The notes beneath the pieces are model-generated. The model was not told the origin of the DNA. It ran no database searches and worked only from the letters and a program-made list of their open reading frames with translations. A program made the position numbers and the translations under genes. 64,000 bases of DNA from Pisolithus tinctorius. Lineage: Eukaryota > Basidiomycota > Agaricomycetes > Boletales > Pisolithaceae. Where the stretch lies: the NCBI GenBank assembly GCA_024663395.1, contig JANFAH010000006.1, positions 2,728,001 through 2,792,000 on the forward strand, read 5' to 3'. Below, in pieces: positions 20,524 through 31,791 of the stretch. Each line of letters opens with the position of its first letter. The stretch's first letter is position 1.

Positions 20524-23313
20524 TCATGAATAGTCATCTGAGTCGTAGTTGTTATCATTATTGGTGTCTTTGTTTTCATCGTTTGTTTCATCTTCTTCAT
20601 CGTCATCATCATCACTGTCATCATCGTTACTGCTGTTATTATCCTCTTCTTCATCTTTTTCTTCCTCCATAACACTGGGTAAGGGAGTATGACAGGAATA
20701 ATAAGGAATGAGTCGAAATGCTGCAACACCTCAAGCAGAAATGGTGCCATCAAGTTCTTTAAGGACATAGGAGCCTCCCTTGGTTCGACAAACAACTTCA
20801 CAGGGACCAAGGTAGTGTGGCTTTGACTTGCAATCCAGTTCTTTCTCTATCTGCATGTTGCGAACCAATACCAAATCTCCTGGCTCATAAGCTGACTTCA
20901 TCAACCGTAAAGCATACCTCTTCTCAAACTGACCCTTGGAGCGTAAACGAGACCTCCGCAATGTAGCGAAAGCGGCATTGATATCTTCTTCTCTCCTTTC
21001 CAACTGACAAATGCGAAGTGTGAGAAGCTCTTGAGATGACATTCCAGAGTAGAATCCTTCAATGAGATAGGTAGACTCAAAGAGGTCAAAAGGCAGGACA
21101 GAATCAAGACCATGTAGCAGGAAGTAGGGGCTGAATCCAGTGGAGTGACGAGTAGTGACCTTGTCTGCAAAGAATGCATGATGGACTTTGGATGGCCAAA
21201 GGGAAAGATCTCCTTCACAAGCCTTGACGATAGCTTCTCTGATAACAAAGTGACCATGTTCCACAACTCCATTTGCCTTGGAATTATATGGGGAGATGCG
21301 AATCTGAGGAATGGAGTAGTGCTTCATGAGTTTCTCAAAGGTGCCCTTGACCTCCCTGCCATTATCAGTGACAACCTGGGCAATATCACCATAACAACAG
21401 AAGACTTCTTCCCAGAAGAACTTAGCAAGACTGTCTGCATTGGCATGACAAAGAGCATGACCTTCTGCAGCGAGGGAAAGATCATCTCAAGCTGCAACAA
21501 GATAGTGATAACCATGTGCTTTGGGCATGAGCATGATGTCAACGTAGACCTTCATAAAGATTCTGGGGGAAGTGGAAATGGTGATGGGAACCTCTGCTTT
21601 ACAAGTGCTTCGGATCTGGCATTCATGGCAAGAGCAGACATGATGGGTGACATCTTGATACATCTGAGGCCAGTGAAAGCGCTGTCTGACTGTATGAAAG
21701 ACTCCAAAGACTCCATGATGACCAAGTTCTTCATGAGCATGACTGAGGATCTGGACATGGAGATGGGGATTGAAAATGACCTTGGCTGGAGGATGGGGAC
21801 CTCGACATTTAAAGAGCTGGTCTCCATGAAGGAAGAACGGGAGGGATCTGCGAATGAAGCGCTTGCGAGCAGTATTGGAAGGGAATGGGGGAAGTTCTGT
21901 AGTACAAAGGAAGTGCAGGACTCGACGTAAAAGGACATCCTGAGTCATATCATTGGAAAGGAATGATGGGAGGGTAATGGCATATGTGGATTCACGTGCA
22001 AGTCGTCGAACAGTTGTGCAAACTGAAGACGGACGGGCATCTGCAAAAAGAAAACTCTCCAACCACTCATCAGCTTCCTCTGCATCAGCTTCACCTTCTT
22101 CATACTCTTCTTCTGTAGGTTGACGTCTGGAAAGGGCATCTGGAGCTCAGTAACGAACAGCAGGGACATGAATGAGCTTAAAGTCAAAGAGAAGTATACC
22201 CTCGATCCAGCGATTGACAGTAGCATTAGGTTGAAGATCTGGATCATTGAGCATACCTTTGATGTACTTTGCATCAACCTCTACCCATAGATGATGAATG
22301 CTGTAGAGATATAGACAGTAATGACGAACTGCTCTGAAGAGACCATAGAGCTCAAGCTTAGGCTGACTGTAGCGAGATTCACATTCATTGATGGGGAGCG
22401 AGCCATAGCGAGCAGGACGTTTGTGACCTTCCTCATCATACTGAGAGAGAATGAATCCAATGGCAATGTTACTGGTGTCAACAGAAAGAATGACTGGCAG
22501 GTCAGATGAGTAGTCAATGGGGCAAAGGGCAGGAGCAGACGAGACGGCGAGCTTCAAGGCATCAAACGCATCTTGCTGGGGCTGACCCCAAATGAACGGA
22601 GCATTCTTGCGATAAAGGTCAACGAGTGGGCGAGCCAACTGCAAGTAGTTCGCAATCCAGATACGAACAGTACCACAGAGACCTAGGAATGAGCGAACAT
22701 CTTTGGGCGTAGTGAGTGTTGGCCAGTTGACGACCTTCTTCACCTTGTGGTCATCAGGAGAGCAACCATGAGGATGGCATGCTTGACCAAGAATGACAAC
22801 ATGAGGCTGGCAGATCTGAGATTTCAAGCCAGAAAATGTTCTGCTGGCATGAGCAAACCGATGCATGACTCTATGCACATCTACAGCATGTTCCCAAATG
22901 AAGCAACGTATGCCAGGATTCTCAGGTAACGTTTTGGCATTGCCATTGGCATCTTCATAGCGGGTGGCAGGGCCTTTGACTGGCAGATCGTCAATGAAAA
23001 CGTTGGCAATGTGAGGGATTTCATCCTGTAGAATAAACGCTGTACAATTCTGAAACTCCGATGGTGAGTTGGTGTAGCCTTGAGGCATGGCAGTATGGCG
23101 CAGTAAGCCAAGAGGCATCATGAAGGATGTCAGATCTCGGCTATCAGGATGGAGCTGGCGTGCATCAAATCCTGAAAATAGATCAAAGACCATGTAGCAT
23201 TGACAACCGGCAAACGGCTCCACAAAGTCATCCAATATTGGTGGAACACCAGCATCTTGAATGGTAACCTTATTCAGAGGCTGTAGATCATGAACGATAC
23301 AGATCTTGCCATT
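20524..23313 (-). pseudogene. gypsy-B Pol: reverse transcriptase, RNase H, integrase
   Basis: One minus-strand frame interrupted only by TGA at 22147, 21487 and 20731. RT: a segment with GKICIVHDLQPLNKVT, then PQGYTNSPSEFQ and the active site VFIDDLPVKG. RNase H: SVDTSNIAIGFILSQYDEEG through WVEVDAKYIKGMLNDPD. Integrase: HHCC zinc region (HEELGHHGVFGVFHTVRQRF, then C-x2-C), a VYVDI core Asp, a VTDNG-type region lost in a low-quality stretch, and SPYNSKANGVVEHGHF with the catalytic Glu, followed by a C-terminal GPCEVV domain and an Asp/Glu-rich tail. The N-terminal RT portion is cut by gypsy-A copy 2. There is no chromodomain. Confidence 0.88.
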
Positions 23314-24027
23314 TGTCACGACCGTGCGTTCATTATAAGTCCCTACACACTCCACACCCTACTCTGCCAGTCATTCACTCACTCCACACCAACTCCGCCC
23401 GACTTCTGTTGGTTGTGAACCATCTCTGCTCCGACTGCTGTTGGACTTGTGCCTCTCTCCTACTGGACCGAGTGGACCATTCTCTGAGGGGTCATGTGAC
23501 TACCTTCGCAGTCAGGTACTCCGCAGTGCACTCACCACATGGTCCAGCGCCTGGACTATTTCCTTTTCTGGATGTTCTGTGTTACCCGTTCGTATGTCCT
23601 CCGTCTACCCTTCATTTGTCATCCAGGAAATTTTACTTGAAAATTTATGAGTCTCTGTATGTCAGTTCTGATTCCGATTACTGTACCTCTGTAACAGTAT
23701 AAAAGCATGTACTGTACTCCGCTGTTCTTCAGTACGAATATCAACTTAGTTCCTACTCCTCCTGACTCTGTCTTCTGCCTGTCGGACTTACCTCCGACTC
23801 TCTATCTGTACTCTCCCTCTGAAATACAAGGGCTGAGATCGTGCAAGGGGGTAGCGCACGAGCTAAACCTGATGCCCTCACTCTGCTCCGCCTTTACTTC
23901 GGCAGACTTCGTTCCTGCCATCTCTCCGCTAGTCGGAGTTCTGTTCCTGTGTGTTGGACTTGCTTCCGGACCACTCTCTAGACCCTATATAGCGTCGGAG
24001 TTGGTCGGAGTAGGCCCAGACTTGACA
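23314..24027 (+). repeat. gypsy-A copy 2, 5' LTR
   Basis: 714 bp, TGTCACGACC...AGACTTGACA. It is rich in tccgc/tccga sites, many of which appear as tctgc or tccac in sister LTRs. The left boundary joins gypsy-B RT. Confidence 0.95.
23698..23741 (+). promoter_or_regulatory. gypsy-A promoter and self-primer (TATA box and predicted RNA 5' end)
   Basis: TATAAAAG at 23698-23705; 33 nt downstream lies agtacgaatat (23731-23741). This 11-mer is the exact reverse complement of the sequence two bases after the LTR (24030-24040). Placement at the expected transcription start and the 11-nt length match the self-priming mechanism known from the Tf1/sushi group. Confidence 0.75.
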
Positions 24028-24029
24028 GT

Positions 24030-24040
24030 ATATTCGTACT
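24030..24040 (+). promoter_or_regulatory. gypsy-A primer binding site for self-priming
   Basis: atattcgtact, two bases after the LTR. It does not begin with TGG as a tRNA-primed site would. It pairs perfectly with the predicted first 11 nt of the element RNA. In copies 1 and 3 the internal CpG has become CpA (attcatact). Confidence 0.72.
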
Positions 24041-24088
24041 CACACTTGTACGATCTCCTTTTCTGTCCTCTGAAAAACTTACGCCATT

Positions 24089-25363
24089 ATGAGAACTCGA
24101 GCTCAATCCCAAAGAGAGGTCGCTGAGAACCTCGCTGCAGTGCTAGCCAATCTGCGTCGACTTCCTTCCATCGTCGAACAATTCCAATCCTTCTCTGCTC
24201 AACGCTGCTCTCGCGCTGAAGGCGAAAGCGCTTCACAAGCTGGTCGCTCCGACCTCCACCCATCAGCCTTCCATACTCCGTCTCCTCGTAACTGAGATGA
24301 TGGACCTGACCCCAACCCTGATTATCCTGATGGTGATCCCAACAGCAGGGGCAGCGGTGACGGGGATGTCCCCGAAGACCCGGCTGAGCCGCCAGAGGAT
24401 CCCCTCGTAGCTCTTGCTAGAGCTGTCCATGCGCTTGCATGGTCTAGTTCACACACTGGGGACTCCACTCCGAAAACCAAAGTCCGTGAGCCCGACACCT
24501 TCGACGGCTCTGACCCTAAAAAACTCCGCAAGTTCCTCGTTCAGGGCGAGTTGAACTTCCAAGACCGCCCTCGCGCATTCCGCTCCAACAGAGCAAAGGT
24601 TACCTTCGCTCAATCTTATCTCAAGGGTATGGCTCTGGCTTGGTTCAAGCCAGATCTACTAAACCCCGACAACTATGACCGCCCGCTCTGGATGGATGAC
24701 TACCATGAGTTTTTACAAGAGCTCACAACTAACTTCGGTCCGCATGATGCCATAGTGGATGCTGTCCAACAACTCGAGAACCTAACCATGAAAGATGGTT
24801 CTCGAATTACCAAATATGTCGTGGAGTTCAATCGCTGGGCTTCGCAAGTCAAGGACTATGGTGTCGGTGCACTCCGCCACCGCTTCTATAGCGGACTTCC
24901 AGACCGCATCAAAGATGAGATCGCTCGTGTCGGTAAGCCTTCTACCCTCGCACAACTCCGCGAACTCGCCCAGACCATCGATGCGCACTACTGGGAGCAC
25001 AAAGCAGAGATCTCGCACACCACCAAGTCCGCCTCCAACAAGTCGCAGTCCTCAAACTCCGACAACAAAGGTAAATCGTCGTCCTCCGCCTCCGCTCCAA
25101 AGTCTGACGCCAAGGGCAAGGGCAAACAGAAAGATCCGCCCAAGTCCAATGCGTCCAAGCCCGATATTGCCCACCTCCTGGGTAAAGATGGCAAACTCAC
25201 CTCCGCTGAGCGCCAGCGCAGGATGAGAAACAACCTCTGCCTCTTCTGTGGCGAGGCTGGCCATTCCGCCAAGGACTGTCCCAAGTCCACCTCTCGCGCA
25301 GCCAAAGCCCGTGCAGCTACGGCCGAAACTCCACCTGTGGAGAAGGCAGAGTCAAAAAATTAG
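24089..25363 (+). pseudogene. gypsy-A copy 2 Gag, one TGA stop
   Basis: Same start and frame as the intact 427-residue Gag of copy 3. A retrotransposon Gag domain (AQSYLKGMALAWFKPDLLNP, then a DAVQQLENLTMKDGSR region) is followed by a Lys/Ser-rich linker and one CCHC knuckle CLFCGEAGHSAKDC near 25240. The single interruption is TGA at 24293-24295, where copy 3 reads CGA. The TAG stop at 25361 sits at the frameshift signal. Confidence 0.93.
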
Positions 25364-25398
25364 TCCGCTCCTCCAGGGAGCTCGCACAGCCTGGAGGA
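25354..25398 (+). promoter_or_regulatory. Programmed -1 frameshift signal between gag and pol
   Basis: Slippery heptamer A-AAA-AAT at 25354-25360 in the gag frame, immediately followed by the TAG gag stop. After an 8-nt spacer comes a perfect 9-bp stem (tcctccagg 25369-25377 with cctggagga 25390-25398) and a 12-nt loop. The pol frame is the -1 frame and is open across the site. Identical in copy 3. Confidence 0.8.
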
Positions 25399-28300
25399 AG
25401 TGTTGAACCCAACTGTGCACCACCGGACATCTGACTCAACGTGTCCGCTCTTTCTAGTCCCAACTCTTTACTTCTGTCTGTAACTCTTCCGGATTATTCT
25501 GTTGATACTTTTTCTGCGTTGATCAATTCTGGTTCTTCTCATTGCTTCATAGACCCATCTGTAATCAAAAAATATGCCATTCCTGTTTCCTCCGTCTCTC
25601 TGCCAATTCTGCTCCACTTGTTTGATGGTAGTACAAATGCTGTCATTTCCCAAGAAGTAGATCTTTCCCTCCGCTTCCCTTCCGGCGATGTCAATTCCAT
25701 TTCATTTTATGTTACTCTGTTGGATTCTTTATGTTCGCTGGTATTAGGACACAACTTGCTCACCCGCTTCAATCCATCGATTGACTGGGTACTGGGCAGT
25801 ATATCATTCAAACCACCGTTACAGGGAATGCCGATGCCCCAGGTGCCTTCGTCATCTTCTGCTGCGTCCTCCGCTCCGGATCTGACACCCTCCACTCCGT
25901 TTGCAGCTCCGACTGCACCTCCGACAGACTCGCCACGCTCCGCTCCACTCGTCTCACTGATCAATGCTGCTGCGTATGTCAGAGCCTGTGCTCTCCCTGG
26001 CTCTAGACAGTTCCGCTTACAGCTCTCCGCTGATGATGTGAAGCTTCGTGCGTCCTCTGCTTCATCTCCGCCTCCTGACCTCTCCTCGGTCCCTCCTGAG
26101 TATCGCGAGTTTGCCGACGTCTTTAGTAAAGACAAGGCCACTGAACTTCCGCCACACCGCTCGTTCGATCTCAAGATCGACCTCGAGGAAGGAGCTTCTC
26201 TGCCCATCGGTACAATCTACTCTCTTTCTCCGCCAGAGCTTGAAGCTCTCCGCACCTTCATTGACGAGCATCTTGGCTACGGTTTCATCAAACAGTCCAC
26301 CTCTGCTCACGGTGCCCCTGTCCTCTTCGTAAAGAAGAAGGACGGTTCACTCCGCCTCTGCATAGACTATTGAGGACTCAATAAAATCACGAAAAAAGAT
26401 CGCTATCCGCTGCTGCTCATCTCCGACCTGCTTGACTCTCCAAGCTGCGCTAAAGTCTACACCAAGATCAATCTCCGCCATGCCTATCATCTGGTCCGCA
26501 TCGCAGACGGAGATGAATGGAAAACGGCATTCTGCACTCGTTATGGTTCTTACGAGTGGCGGGTAATGCCATTCGGTCTGACTAACACGCCTGTGGCTTT
26601 CCAGCAATTCGTCAATAGCATCTTTGTGGACATGCTCGATGTCTGCGTTGTGGTTTACCTCGATGACATCCTAATCTATTCGCAGGACATGGAGTCGCAT
26701 CACAAACACGTAAAAGAGGTACTCCGCCGCCTTCGAAAGCATGGTCTGTATGCCAAGCCAGAGAAGTGCGAGTTTCACTCCGACTCCGTCAAGTACCTTG
26801 GCTACATTCTTTCTCCCTCTGGTCTCACCATGTCCGCCGAGAAGGTTCAGGCAGTCTGCGACTGGCCTGAGCCGCAGAAGGTGCGAGACATCCAATCCTT
26901 CCTTGGTTTCGCCAATTTCTATAGATGATTCATTAATAACTACTCCGACATCGTCGTTCCACTCACTCGCCTCACGTGAAAGGGTGCTCCTTGGAACTTT
27001 TCCGAGGAGTGCCGCTCTGCTTTCCTCCGCCTGAAGGATGCCTTCAGCTCCGCTCCCATTCTCACTCATTGGGTCCCTGACGCTCCACTTACAGTGGAAA
27101 CTGACGCCTCCGACTATGCCATTGCTGGAATTTTGTCGATCACCTGCTCTGATGGTGAACTCCGCCCAGTCGCTTTCTACTCACGCACCGTGACCGTGCC
27201 AGAACTCAATTATGATACCCACGACAAGGAGCTGTTGGCTATCTTCGAGGCCTTCCACCATTGGCGGCATTACCTGGAAGGTTCTGCCTTACCTGTCGAC
27301 GTGGTGACGGACCACAAAAACCTTGAGTACTTTTCTACCTCTAAGGTTCTCACTCATCGACAGGCCCGCTGGTCGGAGTACCTTTCACAGTTTAATCTCT
27401 CTATCCGCTTCCGACCTGGCTGCTTGGGAGCCAAACCCAACGCACTTATGCGACGTTGGGACGTCTACCCAAAAGGGGAGGATAGGGACTACGTGCAGGT
27501 AAATCCTCACAATCTCCACCCTATGTTTACACAGGAGCAACTCGCGTCATCCCTCCGTACCACTACCCTCATGGCACCTGTGCTCCACGCCGCCATGGTC
27601 TTCGATGTTGAGTGCTTGCACTCCGACATCATCTCTGCCCTACCATCCGATCCTGTCTCCACCAGCCATCTTCCAACTCCGACTAAGCCTTGGTGGTCCC
27701 TGGACTCCGACAGTCTACTCCGCCTTGACGGTCGTATCTTTGTCCCTGACATTGATGACCTCCGCCTTCGAGTGCTTCGGTTCAAGCATGACCATCCTCT
27801 AGCAGGCCATTTCAGGCAAAACTGCACCCTAGAACTCGTCCGCAGGGACTATGTGTGGCCCAACCTCCACTCTGACGTGAAAGAATATGTCAGGTCTTGC
27901 ACCGCCTGTGGACGGAGCAAAACTCCACATCACCGCCCTTATGGTCTACTGAAGCAACTCCCCGTCCCAGAGAGACCTTGGAACTCCATCTCCATGGACT
28001 TCATCGAACACCTCCCCAATTCCGATGGCTACTCCGCCATACTCATGGTAGTGGACCGCCTCTCGAAGCAAGCAGTGTTCATCCCCACCCACGACTCCGT
28101 CACCTCTGCCGAACTCGCTAAGCTCTTCCTAACCCATGTCTTCTCCAAGCACGGAGTACCAGCTAATGTCACCTCCGACAGAGGTCCTGAGTTTGTCTCA
28201 CACTTCTTCCGCTCTCTAGGAAAGGCACTTGATATGCGTCTTCACTTCACTTTGGGCTACCACCCAGAAGGTGATGGCCAGACCAAGCGAACAAACCAGA

Positions 28301-29079
28301 CCCTCGAGCAGTACCTTCGTGTCTACTGTAACTACCAACAAGATAACTGGGCTGAGCTGTTACCTCTAGCAGAGTTCGCTTTCAACAACGCACCAAGTGC
28401 GACAACTGGAGTTTCTCCCTTCTTCGCTAACAAGGAATACCATCCAAACTTGTCTGTGGTCCCTGACCAAGACTTTACCTCTCCGAGGGCTCACGACTAC
28501 GTCGTCGAGCTCTCCGCCCTTCATGATTTCCTCCGCTCCGAAATGTCCGCCGCTCAACAGCGCTACCAGGGTCCAGCAGATGCCAAATGCATACCTCCGC
28601 CTGAGTTCAAGGTCGGAGAACAGGCCTACGTCAAAGCCAAGTACTTCCGCTCCACTCGCCCTTCGGAAAAACTCTCCGAAAAGTACTTAGGTCTGTTCAC
28701 CATCTTGGCCAGGCCAGGTATGCACTCCGTCACCCTTAAGCTCCCTGACTCTATGCGCTCGGTACATCTGGTCTTCCATGTCTCACAACTGGAAGCCGCA
28801 GCGGCTAACCCTTTCCCAAACCGACAACAACCTCCACCTCCGCCAGTGGATGTCGATGGTGACCTTGAGTACGAAGTATCAGAGATACTCGACTCTAAGG
28901 TGGACCGCTGCTGCCGCCACTGTCAACTCTTGTACCTGGTCCGCTGGGCTGGTTACGAGAACACCGACGAAGAAACCTCTTGGTTGCTTGCAACTGAGCT
29001 AGATCACGCTTCCGACATAGTCTCTGCTTTCCACGAACGATATCCACATAAACCTGGTCCATACCAACCTCCGCCATAA
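25361..29079 (+). pseudogene. gypsy-A copy 2 Pol: protease, RT, RNase H, integrase, chromodomain
   Basis: Read in the -1 frame after gag. Protease: LINSGSSHCF, with the catalytic Asp changed to Asn at 25525-25527 (Asp in copy 3). [25 protein letters not shown] near 26655. RNase H: ETDASDYAIAGIL. Integrase: HHCC zinc finger (HDHPLAGHF...CTACGRSK), SMDFIEHLP and SDRGPEF, but GQTKRTNQ instead of GQTERTNQ, so the catalytic Glu is Lys at 28285-28287. A C-terminal chromodomain follows (EYEVSEILDSK, LYLVRWAGYENTDEETSW). TGA stops at 26371, 26926 and 26977 are CGA in copy 3. All these changes are CpG transitions. Confidence 0.93.
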
Positions 29080-29249
29080 TACACCGCCTACATAACCATC
29101 CTCCGCAGGCCAACTCCGCCCCTTACTGACTTACTTTAAGTACTTTAGATTTTTCTCCGCTCGTCTGTCTCACTTCTCAGAATCGCAAGTAAGGTCACAA
29201 GTCTATTTAGTAGTAGTACAAAAAATACGAACAGAAAAACATAAAGACA

Positions 29250-29264
29250 AAAAAAAAAAAAAAA
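29250..29264 (+). repeat. Poly(A) tract between convergent pol and antisense gene
   Basis: 15 A residues just past the antisense gene stop. Copy 3 has 18 at the equivalent place (58511-58528), so the tract belongs to the element and is not a retroposition tail. Confidence 0.75.
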
Positions 29265-29274
29265 GAAAACTACT

Positions 29275-30495
29275 CTACTCTTCCATCGCTTGCTCTCCGC
29301 CACCCTCCTGTTCTTCACCACCTTCCTGCTCCCCTTCGACTTCTTCCTCATTATCCCCCTCCGCACCTTCATCCGCTTCCTCTCGCTGGTCCTCTGCTGC
29401 CTCCGACTGCGGCCTCTTCTATCCTCCTCCTGCGCGTTCGAACTCGGCCACTCTGGCCTCATGCGCATCCTCCCTTCTCCTCATCTCTGCCCACTCTGCC
29501 CAGGTGCAGTACAGCGCCCACTCGTCGGCGGTCCACTCTGCTGCCTCCGCCATCCGCTCTGCTGCCTCTGCCATCCTCTTGAAGGCCAGCGCAGCGGTCT
29601 CATGCACTTCGGCCTGCCTCTCCATGGCCTGCAGCTGCCGCTCCCTCTCCCATTCTGCCCACCGCGTGTGTACTCCTGCCCCTGAGGGACCCTCAAGCGG
29701 TGTCGCGGGCTCGTCTTCTTCTCCGCCCGCCTCCCGCTCGTCATCCGCCTCTTCCATCTCCGTCGCTCTCTCCTTCCCCTTCCCTCGCAGTCTCTTCTTC
29801 TTCTCCCCACGTGAGCTCCCTGTTCCTGCTCTTTTCCGCAATGGCCCTGCCACCACATCCTCCCTTGTCCAGCTACACACCTTCTTTTTCTTGTGACAGG
29901 GCAGGCAAGCCCTGGTCTTGCCTTGCCCTGGCTCGCATTGCCCTGCTGTCAAGCTCACTACACAGCAAGTACAGGGGGGCTGCCTGGTCGTGGTAACCAC
30001 CACAGAGGTCCCAGGGACCCTCTGGGCGGTGTTGACATCATACACTGCGCCGCATAATCTAAGAAAATAAGACTGCGAGTCAGCTCCGCCTGACTCACAG
30101 CACTCCGCCACTCACCTCTGTGCAGCCTCGTCCTGCCTGGCCTGAGCCCTCTCTTCAGAGGCCCTTTGCCTCTGCCTTTCTGCGTCCTCCTCTGCCGCCT
30201 TCTTCCTTCGGGCCTCCTCTTCCTCCTCTGCTCTCTTCCTCCGCTCTGCCTCCAACCTCTCCTCCTCCACCTTCCGCCTCTTGGCCTCCTCACACTTGGC
30301 CTTGCACTCTGCTTCGCGTTCTCTCTCTCTCCACTCGGTCTCCTCTCGTCGGCGCGCCTTCTCCGCAGACTTCTCCCACTCGGTGTCGGTGGAGTCGTCA
30401 GTGAGGACGACCAGTTCTTCATCTGCGACTTGGGAGTAGTTGCGGATGTGGCTGGGGGTTGGCTGGGGGGTGTTGCTCTGGCGCTGGGAAGGCAT
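29275..30495 (-). CDS. Antisense accessory gene of gypsy-A copy 2 (coiled-coil plus Cys-cluster protein)
   Basis: Lies opposite to gag-pol between pol and the 3' LTR. Exon 1 (30116-30495, ATG 30495) encodes an acidic/basic coiled coil rich in Glu, Arg, Lys and Ala. A 57-nt intron (30059-30115, GTGAGT...TTCTTAG) leads to exon 2 with PPCTCC...GQCEPGQGKTRACLPC and a final KKKKVCSW, a C-x2-C, C, C-x2-C-x6-C cluster resembling fungal Zn2Cys6-type metal-binding motifs. Ala/Glu-rich heptads (RMAEAAERMAEAAEW) follow. A TAG at 29419 would truncate it; the same frame then runs to a TAG at 29275, matching the C-terminus of copy 3. The intron is kept in copy 3, as expected for a gene spliced only on the antisense strand. 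A DNA- or RNA-binding regulatory role is conceivable but unproven. Confidence 0.68.
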
Positions 30496-30675
30496 GATGA
30501 TGGGAAGAAAGGACGAAGGTTCAGTACCCTAACACATGTTTTTAAGTGGTACTTCGAACGCCGACGGAGCTCCGCCGCGGCTAAAGCCATTATCCTCGAG
30601 GCATCAAAATAATTTCAAATGATCAACTCGTGTTGATCTTGTCCCGAACATGCGGCCTTCAGGGGTTCAGGCCCT

Positions 30676-30688
30676 AAGGGGGGGGCAC
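30676..30688 (+). promoter_or_regulatory. gypsy-A copy 2 polypurine tract
   Basis: aaggggggggcac directly before the 3' LTR; identical in copy 3 (59382-59394). Confidence 0.85.
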
Positions 30689-31159
30689 TGTCACGACCGT
30701 GCGTTCATTATAAGTCCCTACACACTCCGCACCCTACTCTGCCGGTCATTCACTCACTCCACACCAACTCTGCCTGACTTCTGTTGGTTGTGAACCATCT
30801 CCACTCCGACTGCTGTTGGACTTGTGCCTCTCTCCTACTGGACCGAGCGGACCATTCTCTGAGGGGTCATGTGACTACCTTCGCAGTCAGGTACTCCACA
30901 GCGCGCTCACCACATGGTCCAGCGCCTGGACTATTTCCTTTTCTGGATGTTCTGTGTTACCTGTTCATATGTCCTCCGTCTACCCTTCATTCGTCGTCCA
31001 GGAAATTTTACTTGAAAATTTATGAGTCTCTGTATGTCAGTTCCGATTCCGATTACTGTACCTCTGTAACAGTATAAAAGCATGTACTGTACTCCACTGT
31101 TCTTCAGTACGAATATCAACTTAGTTCCTACTCCTCCTGACTCCGTCTTCTGCCTGTCA
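30689..31159 (+). repeat. gypsy-A copy 2, 3' LTR, truncated
   Basis: Matches the first ~470 bp of the 714-bp LTR, including the TATA box and self-primer sequence, then stops at ctgcctgtc and passes into gypsy-B gag. The missing ~245 bp show a deletion across the element border. Confidence 0.92.
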
Positions 31160-31791
31160 GTTAGGAGTTTAACGACTTCACTATAAGTACAAGAGGGGAC
31201 ATACAAATCAATCTTCAAAGAGCTGGAGAAATAAATGATGAGATATGGGAGAAAGTGGAGGAACACATCTGAAAAGATCATCAGACCTGTCTTGAGCTGA
31301 ACCTGAGGAAGTGGAAGCAGGAAAGTGGTCTGGGTATGAGACTGCTTTGAAAGGGGGAGGATGAGCTGAGGCTGAGGCAAAACTGACTGCACTGGCAAGG
31401 ACATGAAGATTGGAGTTTTGTAATGCATCTGGGTCCTCTTCATCCACATCACCTGAATGGTCCTCTGCAGCTTCTTGCAAATGAGCAATCCATCCAGTAG
31501 GGGTATGACACATGACAACATTGCTGTAAGGCTCTGGCATGGCAACTGACTCTTCACCAACAGCAGCATTAGACATGGCTTGGGGAGCTGAAGGTAGTAA
31601 TGGCATAGGAAGAGTTGGACTAGATGAATGCTGGTGCCTGCGTAAGTCGTCGTCGAGTTGTGCAGACTGAAGCAAGGATGGGCTAGGCAGGTAGAAGCAA
31701 GAGCCAACACTAGTGTTGAACATATCAGAGTCAAGTGGTGAAAGTGTGGTGGGTATATCCGGGGATAGACTGGACAAGTGGTGGGACACGC
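31160..31791 (-). pseudogene. gypsy-B gag-like region, truncated
   Basis: Minus-strand frame starting around 31734 (MFNTSVGSCFYLPSPSLLQS), downstream of the 5' LTR. Contains ESVAMPEPYSNVVMC and an acidic GDVDEEDPDA stretch. No CCHC knuckle is left; the sequence is cut at gypsy-A copy 2. Identification as gag rests on position after the LTR, not on a recognised domain. Confidence 0.45.

Larger units (their letters stand above)
23314..31159 (+). mobile_element. Chromovirus-type Ty3/gypsy element gypsy-A, copy 2
   Basis: 5' LTR 23314-24027, gag 24089-25363, pol to 29079, antisense accessory gene 29275-30495 (minus), polypurine tract 30676-30688, and 3' LTR from 30689, truncated at about 31159. 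Inserted in the RT of gypsy-B. CpG-rich in contrast to surrounding elements. Four TGA stops, all CGA in copy 3, plus catalytic changes in protease and integrase make it defective. Confidence 0.95.

Noticed and set aside
24322..24531. Antisense frames within gag and pol of gypsy-A as further accessory genes
   Set aside because: They mirror the sense coding sequence, lack introns or conserved motifs, and differ in extent between copies 2 and 3, unlike the 29275-30495 gene.
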